From DTU072 sp050309775 (lineage in GTDB: Bacteria; Bacillota; Clostridia; Christensenellales; DTU072): 64,000 nucleotides of DNA. This document shows, in pieces, positions 1 through 9,035 of the stretch (within the stretch, counting starts at the first letter, position 1; every line of letters starts with the position of its first letter). Under the pieces are notes generated by a model that was given only the letters and a program-made list of their open reading frames with translations, was not told the DNA's origin and made no database searches. The stretch spans positions 124,001 to 188,000 of the forward strand of contig JBNRMV010000008.1 in NCBI GenBank assembly GCA_050309775.1. Direction: 5' to 3'. Made by a program: the position numbers and the translations under genes.

Positions 1-2
1 AA

Positions 3-1289
3 GCAGAGCTGGAATTTTATATGATTCCATTCAAGCTCAACATAAACAATCTGACCCTCAGCCAAGAAGACCTTAACACCGTGGACAGGTACGAAGAGGA
101 CTTGGCGGCGGCACGAGGAATTGACGATTCCAGAAGAGCATATTTTGAAAGTCTTATTATTCGCTTGCGCGACAGAGAGAACACTTTGCGGCAGGAGATA
201 GCCGGGTTCCAATCCTACATAGCCGGACTTAGCCAAAAGGCCAGCTACGAATTGAAGTCCGACTACCGCGAGATGGATGAATATCTGACAACCTATCGCA
301 ACTATGAATATTATGGTCAGCAATGGATTCAGCAAGCCATAGTAGAGGGCGAGTATTATGCTTATTTCCAAAAACTTGAAGAAGAGCATGCAAAACTTGC
401 TAAAGAAATGGCAAGGGTGACATTGGTTGAAGAAAACACCAAAAAACTGCCCGCCATAAATGTCGTCAAGGTTACGGACTATAACAGCGTTTTGCAGGTA
501 TATGACGCGTACCTGGATTTGTCTCCCGACCAAAAATCCGTATACGCCACGACGCTTTACAACAAGTTGATGACGCTGAAGCGCAAATGCGAAAATATGT
601 TGCTTCAAGATGTTGATTCGGGTATCAAAATTGAAGGAAACCTGGCGCCGGGCGCAAGAATAGAGGTGACGAATTATCCCAATACGGTAGAATTATTCAA
701 CAATGCGCAGGCGACCATTTTGAACACCGTATCAAACGAAAAGCCCAGAACGGTTGTCAGCATCAACAAAGTAAGTCTGACAGGCGCCGCCTCCCAAACA
801 GCAACCGGCGAAATTGTTGTATCGCTGCCCATTCCCGAAGAATTCTATAACTATGTGAAATTTGCCGTTTACAGACTGTCTCCCGACGGCACAGTCACCG
901 AAATAAAAGGTGTGGAAATTCAGGGCGATGGCAAGAGTGTGCAATTTTCCGCCAACAATCTGGATACCTATATACTTGCCACAAAAGCCAACATAGCGGT
1001 AAGAGAGACTAATACCGATGTTTACGGCACGATAGGCGGATTTACAATAGATACCAAAGTGCTTAGATACATATCCATCGCAACAATAGGAGTGTTCGTA
1101 ATACTTATTGTAGTCATCACCATTACGGGCGTAAGGAGAAGAAGGTTCCTGAATCACTACAACAAAGCGCACAAGAAGTCGCTTTACAAAAAAGGAGTGC
1201 AGAATGTGCCCAAAGGCAACAAACCTCCGGTGGAGCATCCTTTCAAAGATGGCGAGAGAGTCAAAACACCAGACAAACCTATTGTATAA
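3..1289 (+). CDS. Membrane-anchored protein, C-terminal part (5' end outside window)
   Basis: The reading frame is open from base 3 with no stop upstream, so this is most likely the 3' part of a longer gene; the first in-window ATG (21) has no ribosome binding site. The visible part has a charged, probably coiled-coil first half (roughly residues 25-140 of the ATG-based frame), a beta-rich middle, one hydrophobic membrane segment near residues 350-372 followed by arginines (VRRRRF), and a basic, proline-containing cytoplasmic tail. That is the topology of a single-pass surface protein with a large outside domain. I do not recognise a family. A bidirectional terminator follows directly. Confidence 0.6.
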   Translation, partial: AELEFYMIPFKLNINNLTLSQEDLNTVDRYEEDLAAARGIDDSRRAYFESLIIRLRDRENTLRQEIAGFQSYIAGLSQKASYELKSDYREMDEYLTTYRNYEYYGQQWIQQAIVEGEYYAYFQKLEEEHAKLAKEMARVTLVEENTKKLPAINVVKVTDYNSVLQVYDAYLDLSPDQKSVYATTLYNKLMTLKRKCENMLLQDVDSGIKIEGNLAPGARIEVTNYPNTVELFNNAQATILNTVSNEKPRTVVSINKVSLTGAASQTATGEIVVSLPIPEEFYNYVKFAVYRLSPDGTVTEIKGVEIQGDGKSVQFSANNLDTYILATKANIAVRETNTDVYGTIGGFTIDTKVLRYISIATIGVFVILIVVITITGVRRRRFLNHYNKAHKKSLYKKGVQNVPKGNKPPVEHPFKDGERVKTPDKPIV

Positions 1290-1304
1290 TTTAGCGTAAC
1301 ATAA

Positions 1305-1340
1305 CCAAAAAGGGCTGAACAATCGTTCAGCCCTTTTCCA
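1305..1340. terminator. Rho-independent terminator, bidirectional
   Basis: A 14-bp stem AAAAAGGGCTGAAC/GTTCAGCCCTTTT with a four-base loop (AATC) is flanked by A and T runs. It lies between a plus-strand gene and the convergent DUF6530-like gene and can serve both. Confidence 0.9.
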
Positions 1341-1375
1341 TATGTTTAATTCTCTGCGGCGGTGAAAAGAGAGAA

Positions 1376-1861
1376 TTAGCGCAAATACTCCATTTCTTTC
1401 AGTAACCGCGCAAGCGTTGCAAACCTTTCGCCAAGGCTTTCGCCGTTCTTTGCCAACTCATTCATAAACAGTACTATGTCCTCGTCTATCATAGGGTTGT
1501 CGGCGCAGACTTCAACTGTCATTGCGTCACCCTGCAATCCGACTCTATCGATGACGGGGTTTTCTTTGTTATAAAAGCCTGGTATTCTGTAAGCGTCCTT
1601 GAAGTATAGGAATGCTCTGCAAATGAGTATGGACAAATCCAACGCTCTGTGCATGGGCATTTCTTCCGATTGTCTTGACCATTTGTCACCGGTATGCCGC
1701 CATATCTTTGCCGATATGTCCAGCTTTCCTCTGTCGTTCCATTGCGCCAGTCCCAAAGACAGTCCTTTGGCATCGGAATCGTATGCATACTTGCCGTCAA
1801 TGTTTTCATAGTTTTCGCACACAATCACAGGTTTGTGTTTCAATGTAGTGGGAATTTTCAT
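1376..1861 (-). CDS. DUF6530-like protein
   Basis: A 161-residue soluble protein with no signal peptide or membrane segment. The stretch around residues 30-50 (DAKGLSLGLAQWNDRG and DISAKIWRHTG) and the WSRQSEE motif near residue 61 match, from memory, a small conserved Firmicute family listed as DUF6530; its function is unknown. The ATG follows a good ribosome binding site (CGGAGGC). It is a single-gene unit: terminator downstream, and a consensus sigma-A promoter with a repeated operator upstream. That suggests a strong but tightly controlled gene. Confidence 0.75.
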   Translation of the reverse strand: MKIPTTLKHKPVIVCENYENIDGKYAYDSDAKGLSLGLAQWNDRGKLDISAKIWRHTGDKWSRQSEEMPMHRALDLSILICRAFLYFKDAYRIPGFYNKENPVIDRVGLQGDAMTVEVCADNPMIDEDIVLFMNELAKNGESLGERFATLARLLKEMEYLR

Positions 1862-1874
1862 TTATGCCTCCGTT

Positions 1875-1905
1875 ATTACTTATTTAGTAATCTAGTAATT
1901 TACTA
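1875..1905. promoter_or_regulatory. Clustered AGTAAT half-sites over a start site (putative operator)
   Basis: Four half-sites lie in 31 bases: ATTACT at 1875-1880, AGTAAT at 1886-1891, AGTAAT at 1894-1899 and TTACT to 1904. The first two form a perfect inverted repeat with a 5-base spacer; the last two form TAGTAATTTACTA. They sit immediately downstream of the -10 box of the minus-strand promoter, over the expected transcription start, where a repressor would bind. The regulator is not identified. Confidence 0.55.
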
Positions 1906-1906
1906 C

Positions 1907-1935
1907 ATTATATTAGCCGTTCGGCAAGTTGTCAA
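1907..1935 (-). promoter_or_regulatory. Sigma-A promoter of the DUF6530-like gene
   Basis: On the minus strand TTGACA (1935-1930), a 17-base spacer and TATAAT (1912-1907) form an exact consensus promoter, about 45 bases before the ATG at 1861. Confidence 0.85.
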
Positions 1936-2018
1936 GTATTTTTTTGCGGTCTTAAAGAAAAATATTATGAAAATTACTATACAAATTAAAATACCCTATT
2001 TTATTAAAGTTTAATATA

Positions 2019-2027
2019 TGCTATAAT
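2019..2027 (+). promoter_or_regulatory. Extended -10 promoter of the SCP2-like gene
   Basis: TGCTATAAT is an extended -10 element 36 bases before the ATG at 2064. The expected -35 position (1999-2004, TTTTAT) matches poorly, which is common with extended -10 promoters. Confidence 0.6.
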
Positions 2028-2063
2028 GATATTTAGAAAAATAGTCGAAATAAGGAGAGTATT

Positions 2064-2840
2064 ATGTCTACGAGAACCAAAGCATTTGTAAATTTCTATG
2101 CGGCTATCGGCACATTACAAACATATGCCGCTCTTGACGACAACGCCAAAGCGCTTGCCGCCAAGCAGAACATAGCTGTCAGATTCAGAGTAAAAGACGG
2201 TCCCGACGGGGTGCTGACATTTAAGGACGGCGCCGTCAAGGCTGCGCCATACGCAGAAGGCACAAAAACCGATATAGTGTTGAACTTCGGCAGCAACCAA
2301 AAGTTTAACGACCTTGTAGACGGCAAAGGCTCATCTGTCATTCCGTCCAAGGGCTTTTTGAAATTGGGCTTTCTTTTGAAAAAGGATAGCGCATTCAACA
2401 AGCTGACTGAAGAAATGGCAGCGCTTATGCGCAAAAAGGAGTTTGCAGATGCCCAAGAAAAAAGGCTGAGCACTTTGCTTGCTTTCAATGCAATGATAGC
2501 AGCGTTGGCGCAAATCGGAAATGTTGACGACATAGGCAGAATAAGCGCCGCCAGAATTCCGGAAGGCGACATTGCCGTAGAAATACCCAATGAGTGCGCC
2601 ATTACTCTCAGAGTTACCAAGAAAGACGGCGAAACCAACCTTGAATACATAGCTGAACAAAGCCCAAATCCCAGGGCAAAAATGATATTTGACAGCATAG
2701 AGACCGCTAAGGGTGTTATTGACGGAGAGCTTGACGCTATGTATTGCATATCCTCAGGCAGAATAGCAATGAAGGGCTATATCCCCATGCTGGACAACCT
2801 GAACAAGATTTTGAACTTAGTTCCGAAATATTTGGCATAA
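2064..2840 (+). CDS. SCP2-like (sterol carrier) domain protein
   Basis: A 258-residue soluble protein. The first 110 residues have the alternating pattern of an SCP2/sterol-carrier-like fold: IAVRFRVKDGPDGVLTFKDG, then TDIVLNFGS and a GFLKLGFLL stretch. Members of this fold bind hydrophobic ligands; the ligand here cannot be told. The start follows AAGGAGA at a good distance. It is 13 bases upstream of a class III aminotransferase with no terminator between, so the two are probably co-transcribed. Assignment is by pattern, not by catalytic residues. Confidence 0.65.
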   Translation: MSTRTKAFVNFYAAIGTLQTYAALDDNAKALAAKQNIAVRFRVKDGPDGVLTFKDGAVKAAPYAEGTKTDIVLNFGSNQKFNDLVDGKGSSVIPSKGFLKLGFLLKKDSAFNKLTEEMAALMRKKEFADAQEKRLSTLLAFNAMIAALAQIGNVDDIGRISAARIPEGDIAVEIPNECAITLRVTKKDGETNLEYIAEQSPNPRAKMIFDSIETAKGVIDGELDAMYCISSGRIAMKGYIPMLDNLNKILNLVPKYLA

Positions 2841-2853
2841 GGAGTGATTTACC

Positions 2854-4122
2854 ATGAAAATAAACAAGTATGACAATAGCAGAAAGTTGATGGAAAGAGC
2901 CATCAAAGTTATTCCCGGCGGCGTATACGGCCACCTTGGACCTGCCGAAGGATGCATGATTCCCGTTGAAGCCTTCCCGAATTTTGCCTCAAGGGCAGAA
3001 GGCGCTTATTTTTGGGATGTCGACGGCAACAAATACATAGACTACATGTGCGCTTACGGTCCGAACATACTAGGTTATAATGACCCCGATGTTGACGCGG
3101 CCGCCAGAGCGCAGCTTGAAAAAATGAACTGCGTCACACTGCCAGGCGAAGCAATGGTAGATTTCGCAGAGCTTTTGACGGGTCTGACCAAGAAAGACTG
3201 GGCATTCTTCTGCAAGAACGGCGGCGATGTTACGCTGTTCTCAAGCATGATAGCCCGTTTTTATACCGGCAAGAAAAAGATGATTTTTGTCAACGGTTAT
3301 TATCACGGCGTTGCGCCATGGTCACAAAAACCCGACAACCCCGGCACACTGTATGATGACTGCAAAAACTCTCTTTATGTTGACTTCAACGACCTTGAAG
3401 GCCTCAAGAAGATTATTGCAGAAAACAAAGACGACATTGCCGGACTTATTTCTACCCCCTATATGCACGGCAACTTCCAAGACAACATTACTCCTGCCGA
3501 AGGATATTGGCCTGCGGTACGCAAACTTTGCACCGAAAACGGCATAATACTTATTATCGACGATATTCGCTGCGGCTTCCGCCTTGATTTGTCAGGCTCA
3601 GACCACTTCTATGGCTTTGAGGCAGACCTTATTTGCTTCTGCAAAGCTTTGGCAAACGGCTACAATGTTTCCGCGCTTTGCGGCAAGGAATTCCTGCGCG
3701 GCGCAGCAAACTCAATAATGTATACCGGCTCATATTGGATGAGCGCAGAACCGTTTGCGGCAGGTATTGCTTGCATAAAGAAACTCATTGCCAACGACGC
3801 TTGCGCCCATTTCAAAAAGATAGGCACAATGCTGTGCGAAGGTTTGGTAAAAATGGCAAAAGAAAAGGGTGTTAATCTCCATGCGTCGGGCGAACCGGCA
3901 TTGTTCTATCTCACGCTGAAAGATGACAACTCAGAGTATTTGCATCAAGAATGGATAGCTGAGTGCGTCAAGAGAGGACTTTGGCTGACCAACCACCACA
4001 ATCACTTCATAAACCTTGCAATGAATGAAGACACCGTAAAAGAGACGATAGCCATTGCTGCGGAAGCCATGGACGCAATGATAGCCAACAATCCTCAGGT
4101 TTACGCAAAGAAGAAGAAATAA
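2854..4122 (+). CDS. Class III aminotransferase (glutamate-1-semialdehyde aminomutase-like)
   Basis: A PLP-dependent fold-type I enzyme of 422 residues. Family signs in order: the GAYFWDVDGNKYIDYM segment (50-65), NGYYHG (147-152) where PLP stacks, the Asp pair in IIDDIRCGF (234-242) that contacts the pyridine nitrogen, and Lys264 in LICFCKALANGY, the likely Schiff-base lysine. Overall it resembles GSA aminomutase and related omega-aminotransferases, but no haem genes are nearby, so a biosynthetic HemL role is unlikely. It follows the SCP2-like gene and precedes rmuC by one base. Substrate unknown. Confidence 0.8.
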   Translation: MKINKYDNSRKLMERAIKVIPGGVYGHLGPAEGCMIPVEAFPNFASRAEGAYFWDVDGNKYIDYMCAYGPNILGYNDPDVDAAARAQLEKMNCVTLPGEAMVDFAELLTGLTKKDWAFFCKNGGDVTLFSSMIARFYTGKKKMIFVNGYYHGVAPWSQKPDNPGTLYDDCKNSLYVDFNDLEGLKKIIAENKDDIAGLISTPYMHGNFQDNITPAEGYWPAVRKLCTENGIILIIDDIRCGFRLDLSGSDHFYGFEADLICFCKALANGYNVSALCGKEFLRGAANSIMYTGSYWMSAEPFAAGIACIKKLIANDACAHFKKIGTMLCEGLVKMAKEKGVNLHASGEPALFYLTLKDDNSEYLHQEWIAECVKRGLWLTNHHNHFINLAMNEDTVKETIAIAAEAMDAMIANNPQVYAKKKK

Positions 4123-4123
4123 A

Positions 4124-5356
4124 ATGGATATTGCGCTTATAGTTTTAATAAGCATTTCCTTAGTTGTAGGGCTTCTTAATTTAATTAAGAAGCCCCGCAA
4201 CGAAAACACCCCAAAACCTTTTGAAGAAATTACCAAAAAACTAGAAGAAGAAAACAAACTGACGCGAGAAGCGCTCTCACATAGCTTTCGTGCGGCCAAT
4301 GAAGCAACGGTAGTCGGGGTCAAAAACACAAATGACGCAGTTGTTGACAACATAAAGAATTTATCTATTTCCAATGAAACAAAAATTGCCGAAGTCAAAG
4401 CCGAACTGGAGAAGGGTTTGGCAGACATAAGATACAATGTCGGACAAAACCTCAAAGAAGTTCGTGAGGACAACTCAAAACAGCTTGCCGAAATGCGCAA
4501 AATTGTCGACGAAAAGCTGTCCTCAACGCTTAATGAGAGATTGTCGCAGTCCTTTGGTCTTATTAGTGAGCGGCTGGAGGCTGTGCAAAAAGGCTTGGGC
4601 GAAATGAATGAGCTTTCAAGCGGAATAAACGACCTCAAAAAGGTGATGTCAAATGTAAAGACACGCGGCGTTTGGGGAGAAGTTTCACTGGAAAACCTGT
4701 TGGAAAGCACTTTGACAAGCGAACAGTACCAAAAAGGCTGCTGCGTTTCCGAACAATCAAGAGAGCAAGTGGATTTTGCTATAATATTGCCCGGCAAGGG
4801 CAAGGACAGAGTATACTTGCCCATCGATGTAAAATTCCCGACAGAAGACTATCAAAGGCTGGTTGAAGCAGGGCAGGAGGGCGACCTCGAAAAGCATGCA
4901 AAGATAATAAAGAAGCTTGCCGACACCATAAAAGTGCAGGCAAGAAGCATCAGCCAAAAGTACATAAACCCTCCCATGACCACGGATTTTGCTTTGATGT
5001 ATTTGCCTACTGAGGGGCTGTATGCCGAGGTGCTGCGCATTCCCGGGTTGGTAGAGGAATTACAAAACAAATACCGCATAGTACCCTCCGGTCCGACAAA
5101 TACTTTGGCTATGCTGAACAGTCTGCAAATGGGCTTTAAGACGCTGGCAATTCAAAAATCAAGCTTGGATGTTTTCAATGTATTCACGGCATTCAAAAAA
5201 GACTTTAACAAATTTATTAACAATCTCGAAAAGGCAAAGGAACAACTTAATAACGCTAACAGCACTCTTGACGAGGCCACAAAAAGAACAAATATCATTC
5301 AGAAAAAAATTGACAGGGTGGAAAACTTAGACTATCTTGAGGAGGGTCAAGAGTAA
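4124..5356 (+). CDS. rmuC: DNA recombination protein RmuC
   Basis: 410 residues: an N-terminal hydrophobic segment (about 3-20), a long coiled coil (about 35-160), then the RmuC nuclease-like domain with the conserved GVWGEVSLENLLE (about 183-195), LPIDVKFPTEDYQRL (about 227-241) and FALMYLPTEGLYAEV (about 288-302). RmuC limits inversions at short repeats in E. coli. It starts one base after the aminotransferase stop with only a weak purine-rich binding site, and its stop overlaps the next ATG (TAATG), so it is translated within a run of coupled genes. Confidence 0.93.
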   Translation: MDIALIVLISISLVVGLLNLIKKPRNENTPKPFEEITKKLEEENKLTREALSHSFRAANEATVVGVKNTNDAVVDNIKNLSISNETKIAEVKAELEKGLADIRYNVGQNLKEVREDNSKQLAEMRKIVDEKLSSTLNERLSQSFGLISERLEAVQKGLGEMNELSSGINDLKKVMSNVKTRGVWGEVSLENLLESTLTSEQYQKGCCVSEQSREQVDFAIILPGKGKDRVYLPIDVKFPTEDYQRLVEAGQEGDLEKHAKIIKKLADTIKVQARSISQKYINPPMTTDFALMYLPTEGLYAEVLRIPGLVEELQNKYRIVPSGPTNTLAMLNSLQMGFKTLAIQKSSLDVFNVFTAFKKDFNKFINNLEKAKEQLNNANSTLDEATKRTNIIQKKIDRVENLDYLEEGQE

Positions 5357-7134
5357 TGAAAAGCAAAATGTTGTCCCTGATTCTGATACTGGCGATTGCA
5401 GCATCAGCTGCTTTAAGCATGGTATTTGTTTATAACAAAACGGTACGGGTGGAAGCCAGCATAGCCGTTATTTCAGATTTGCATATTGTCAGCGATGAGC
5501 ATTATACGCAACAGAACTATCAGCAATTTGCCTCCGAAGAAAAACTCATTCATCTTTCAGAAGCCGTGCTGAAGACTGTCGTAGACGATTTGATTGCCGA
5601 CAAGAAAATAAAAACTGTATTAGCAGCAGGCGATATCACCGAAAATGGGGATATAGCATCCCAATATGCCGCCGCAAGGATACTCCAAAAGCTGGTTGAT
5701 GCCGGCAAACAAGTTTTTATCATAAACGGCAATCATGACGGACTCAAAAAAGCCGAACATGTCGGAGTGCGCGCAGACGCCGATTTACTTAGAGAAATTT
5801 ATCATGAATTTGGATATAAGCAAGCCATTGTGCAAGACGCTCGCTCGCTTTCATATGTTGCCGACATAAATAGCAAATTCAGAATAATAGCAATAGACAA
5901 TGACAATTATCTCAGCCCCGACATTGACGGTCCAAAAGCAGAAATTGACGACCAGCTCATTGAATGGGTGGAAACACAAGTTAAGCAGTGCATGGCCGAC
6001 GGCAAAACGCCGATAGCCATGGCGCACAAGCCGTTGGTAGGACACATGCCTGCCATGATAACAAACCTGATGGGAGTTGAGGCGGCGCAGCCGGAGTTAG
6101 TGCAAATGGCAAATGCTCTTGCTGACAGCGGCTGCCAATATATATTCACCGGACACTTGCACGGGCAGGACATAGCGTCATACACCTCGCCCAAAGGCAA
6201 CAAACTTTTGGACATTGAGACCTCGTCTTTGCTTTTTGTGCCGCATGCCTATCGCAAAGTAAAAATTACACCAAATGAGGTGCGCATCACATCGCATCGC
6301 GTGGAAAAGCTGAATATGGACTATGTATCCCCATATTTTCCGTCCGAGGACTATGAGTTGCTCAAAAATGACTTCACCGCTTATGCATATGGTCATTTCC
6401 GAAACGCCATGAAAAGCAAGGTTATGGGAGAGTTGTCTGCCTCAAGCCTGACAAACATGTTGGGACTTTCTCCCAGCATGATGCCGCTTATGGAGTTGCT
6501 TGCCGAAAACATTATTGGTGAACTGTTCAATATGCCGCTGTACGGCGAGGACTCTTTGGACGAACTGATTACTAGCAACGGCGGCGCTGCGCTGCCGGCA
6601 AGTGACAACAGAGATTTGATAGATGTCGCGGCATTCTTAATCAATGTCATAAACAGCGGCGACGAAAACCTTTCGGCACAAACGCCCGAACTGGTCATTC
6701 TTAAACAGGGAATAAAGTCTATTTTCTATTTTTTAGAAACCGAAAAATACTCCTTTGAAGAGTACTTCCCCGGCATATCCGACATTGAAGTAGATGTCGA
6801 AAGACTATTTTCCGATGGTGAACTGGAAGTAATAGACAGCGGTATAATTGCCTTTGTCTATGAAATGGTAAAAGACAGCTTGCCCTCTATTTTACAGAAT
6901 ATGAACTTTAAGAATCTGGATTTGCTGGGCAGCGTCGTAAAGTCCTATATGAATGAAGCGCAGGAAGGGCTGGGCACAAAAATACATGCAGCCTTCGGCA
7001 AAAAGCATTTGAATTTGGACATACTTATCGATGATGTGGTCTATGGCACACTGCTGGCTGACGCTCTGCAAGATGAGCCTCCCGCCGACAACAATGTCGT
7101 AATAAAAAGAGCGACATTGCAAGAGGGGAAATAA
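5356..7134 (+). CDS. Exported metallophosphoesterase with C-terminal extension
   Basis: 592 residues with an N-terminal signal peptide or anchor (about 5-27). The calcineurin-like metal site is complete: DLH (41-43), GD (92-93), GNHD (125-128), AHKP (about 223) and GHLHG (about 261-265). After about residue 330 comes a 260-residue mostly helical region that I do not recognise. The start codon overlaps the rmuC stop and has GAGGAGGG before it. Substrate unknown; a cell-surface phosphodiesterase is the simplest reading. A perfect 36-base palindrome downstream probably ends the operon. Confidence 0.85.
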   Translation: MKSKMLSLILILAIAASAALSMVFVYNKTVRVEASIAVISDLHIVSDEHYTQQNYQQFASEEKLIHLSEAVLKTVVDDLIADKKIKTVLAAGDITENGDIASQYAAARILQKLVDAGKQVFIINGNHDGLKKAEHVGVRADADLLREIYHEFGYKQAIVQDARSLSYVADINSKFRIIAIDNDNYLSPDIDGPKAEIDDQLIEWVETQVKQCMADGKTPIAMAHKPLVGHMPAMITNLMGVEAAQPELVQMANALADSGCQYIFTGHLHGQDIASYTSPKGNKLLDIETSSLLFVPHAYRKVKITPNEVRITSHRVEKLNMDYVSPYFPSEDYELLKNDFTAYAYGHFRNAMKSKVMGELSASSLTNMLGLSPSMMPLMELLAENIIGELFNMPLYGEDSLDELITSNGGAALPASDNRDLIDVAAFLINVINSGDENLSAQTPELVILKQGIKSIFYFLETEKYSFEEYFPGISDIEVDVERLFSDGELEVIDSGIIAFVYEMVKDSLPSILQNMNFKNLDLLGSVVKSYMNEAQEGLGTKIHAAFGKKHLNLDILIDDVVYGTLLADALQDEPPADNNVVIKRATLQEGK

Positions 7135-7162
7135 TTCAAAAGGAAAAAGCGTATCTGATAAA

Positions 7163-7198
7163 AATGAAATGCCGCTTGAATTCAAGCGGCATTTCATT
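7163..7198. terminator. Perfect 36-base palindrome, probable bidirectional terminator
   Basis: Each 18-base arm is the exact complement of the other (AATGAAATGCCGCTTGAA and its reverse complement), so the RNA hairpin would have a 16-bp stem and an AATT loop. It lies between convergent genes. The tail is not a clean T run, so termination is likely but not certain. Confidence 0.7.
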
Positions 7199-7280
7199 AA
7201 GATTAAAGATTTTGTAGGCTCATGTAAACTAGGCAACTCCTATAAGAAAACCGCTAAGAAATCTACCCGAGCCTTGGTTA

Positions 7281-7724
7281 TTAGTCAACAATTGTCACGG
7301 TGCCGTCTTCGGATATTTCAAGGATATCTCCCGTTTGGACTGTTTCCAAAAATTCTTTGCCCAACTGGTCTATGGCGATTACATTGCTGTCTTCCCACAC
7401 TTTTGCCAACACAATGCCGCTGGCGGCAAGGCTGTCAATGTGCTCTGAAAAAAGGAAAGCAGCAGGATTGATATTCATTGCGCACACGGTTTGAATGACC
7501 AGACCGCCTGTCGTTGAACCAATAGTAATGGGCAGACACAAGGCTTTTCCGGTTATATTGCGTCCATATATGTCCGGGTTGTTCTGGTCGGCGGCGATGA
7601 CTTCCTTTGCGTTCTTCAAGGCGCTTTTTTGGAAGGTGGCAAGCGTGTTTACTCCTTGACGCGAAACCACGGCTTCGCCTTTCCAGTTGCCTGCCGCAAT
7701 TACTCTGCCTTTATATGTTTTCAT
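7281..7724 (-). CDS. Aconitase X small (swivel) subunit, DUF126
   Basis: 147 residues matching the swivel-domain subunit of aconitase-X enzymes: YGRNITGKALCLPITIGSTT (53-72) carries the PxxxGSTTG element that completes the active site. Two bases separate it from the catalytic subunit, with its GGAGG binding site inside that gene's end. Known two-subunit AcnX enzymes are hydro-lyases such as cis-3-hydroxy-L-proline dehydratase and archaeal phosphomevalonate dehydratase. Archaeal-type mevalonate genes are not seen here, so a catabolic dehydratase is more likely. Confidence 0.88.
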   Translation of the reverse strand: MKTYKGRVIAAGNWKGEAVVSRQGVNTLATFQKSALKNAKEVIAADQNNPDIYGRNITGKALCLPITIGSTTGGLVIQTVCAMNINPAAFLFSEHIDSLAASGIVLAKVWEDSNVIAIDQLGKEFLETVQTGDILEISEDGTVTIVD

Positions 7725-7726
7725 AA

Positions 7727-9007
7727 TTATTTGCCCTCCTTGCCTATAATGATGTTGAGTAGTTCGTCATCTTTGTAGTATCGCGCCGCCGAATAGGTGC
7801 GCAGCTTGTTGGAGTTCGTGGCTATGTTCCTCTTGCGTGTTAGCGGATTGTTGGTGTACATTAACGGACAAATGCTGGTCAGCCGTCCGCCTGCCGCATA
7901 TAAGTTTTCATATTCGTCGGTCTTTTTGAACTTTTCGACTACATCGGGGCTGGCGCTAAGAATTGTGCGGATAGCCACCTTTGTTTTGTCATTGTCGCGC
8001 AGTCCGTTGCCTATTTTTTTCGTCCAGTCGTTGAGCTGCGCAAAAGACAAGTGGGGGCAGCCGATAAAGCACATTTGGGGCTTGCTCTCGGCTTTTTTCC
8101 ACATGACGGGATAGGACTTATAGACTCTTTCCAGTTCGGCGTCATCGATTATGTATTCATGGGCGCCTTCCTTAATCAAATCCTTGCCCATGCGCTTTGC
8201 TTCGGGAGTAAGGTTTTCGATATGATACAAGCCCACAGCGCCGTTGGAGGCGGTCGCCGCTCCGAAATCTTTTAGGTAGGCAATGGCGGAGTCATTCATT
8301 GAGGTGCCGACAAAGCGGTCAAGCCCTGTTATGTACGGTACGGACTCCATAACTTTCAGACCTATGGCGCTGCCCAGTATCTGCGCTTCGGGCTTTTTGG
8401 TTGTGCGGACATGCACTATCCAGTCCGCCTTTCTGCCCTCGTCCGTCAGCAAACCGAATTCCGGCACATATCCTAAGATGGCTCCGAAAAGGTCGAACAT
8501 GCCGCTGTTACGGTTGCAGCGAGCGCCCAAAGCTGAGTTGGCAAACACGACGGCGGAGGATTCCGCCCAAGAGAGTATGTCGCCTTCTTTGGGCAGATTG
8601 CCGACTTCCTCAAGATAGCAGGTGCAGGAGAATGCGTTGTCGTTCTTCAGCCCGACCTTTTTGAGTTGTTCTTCATATTCCTTTTGGCGCGAATACATGA
8701 TTTTGCTGAAAACAAGTTTTTCAAGCGCAGAGCATTTTACATTTGCATAGTCAATTGGACGAGGGTCGACGGTAAATCCACCCTCAGCTTTCAGGCCGTC
8801 TGCAATAATTCTGTCCATGGTACGATAAAGAGGCTTCAAAAGTCCTATGCCAAAGCTGGTGACAAGGTGTCCTGTTTTGTGCGTCACCGGCACCAATCTT
8901 TTGGCGCCAAAAATTTCGCCAAACATAATAAGGGTCTTTATCATCAAGGCTTTTACTTCGCCTTGACTGCCCTCTAGTATGGCTTTTTGTTCATTGGTCA
9001 GTTTCAT
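7727..9007 (-). CDS. Aconitase X catalytic subunit, DUF521
   Basis: 426 residues of the AcnX catalytic domain: KALMIKTLIMFGEIFGAKRL (19-38), the Cys-containing FSCTCYLEEVG (about 126-136), the SSAVVFANSALGARCNRNSG segment (about 150-169), and a late Cys in SICPLM near the C-terminus. Those three cysteine regions are where AcnX proteins hold their iron-sulfur cluster. The start follows GGGAGG. It lies between the flavin oxidoreductase and the small subunit, all minus strand, so the three form one operon. Substrate not determined; hydroxyproline-type dehydration is one option. Confidence 0.88.
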   Translation of the reverse strand: MKLTNEQKAILEGSQGEVKALMIKTLIMFGEIFGAKRLVPVTHKTGHLVTSFGIGLLKPLYRTMDRIIADGLKAEGGFTVDPRPIDYANVKCSALEKLVFSKIMYSRQKEYEEQLKKVGLKNDNAFSCTCYLEEVGNLPKEGDILSWAESSAVVFANSALGARCNRNSGMFDLFGAILGYVPEFGLLTDEGRKADWIVHVRTTKKPEAQILGSAIGLKVMESVPYITGLDRFVGTSMNDSAIAYLKDFGAATASNGAVGLYHIENLTPEAKRMGKDLIKEGAHEYIIDDAELERVYKSYPVMWKKAESKPQMCFIGCPHLSFAQLNDWTKKIGNGLRDNDKTKVAIRTILSASPDVVEKFKKTDEYENLYAAGGRLTSICPLMYTNNPLTRKRNIATNSNKLRTYSAARYYKDDELLNIIIGKEGK

Positions 9008-9035
9008 AAGTACCTCCCGTTTATTAAACGACTTT

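Noticed and set aside
732..1322. Long open frame on the minus strand opposite the first gene
   Set aside because: It lies wholly antisense to a frame with coding character, has no binding site and a cysteine/tyrosine-rich composition typical of shadow frames.
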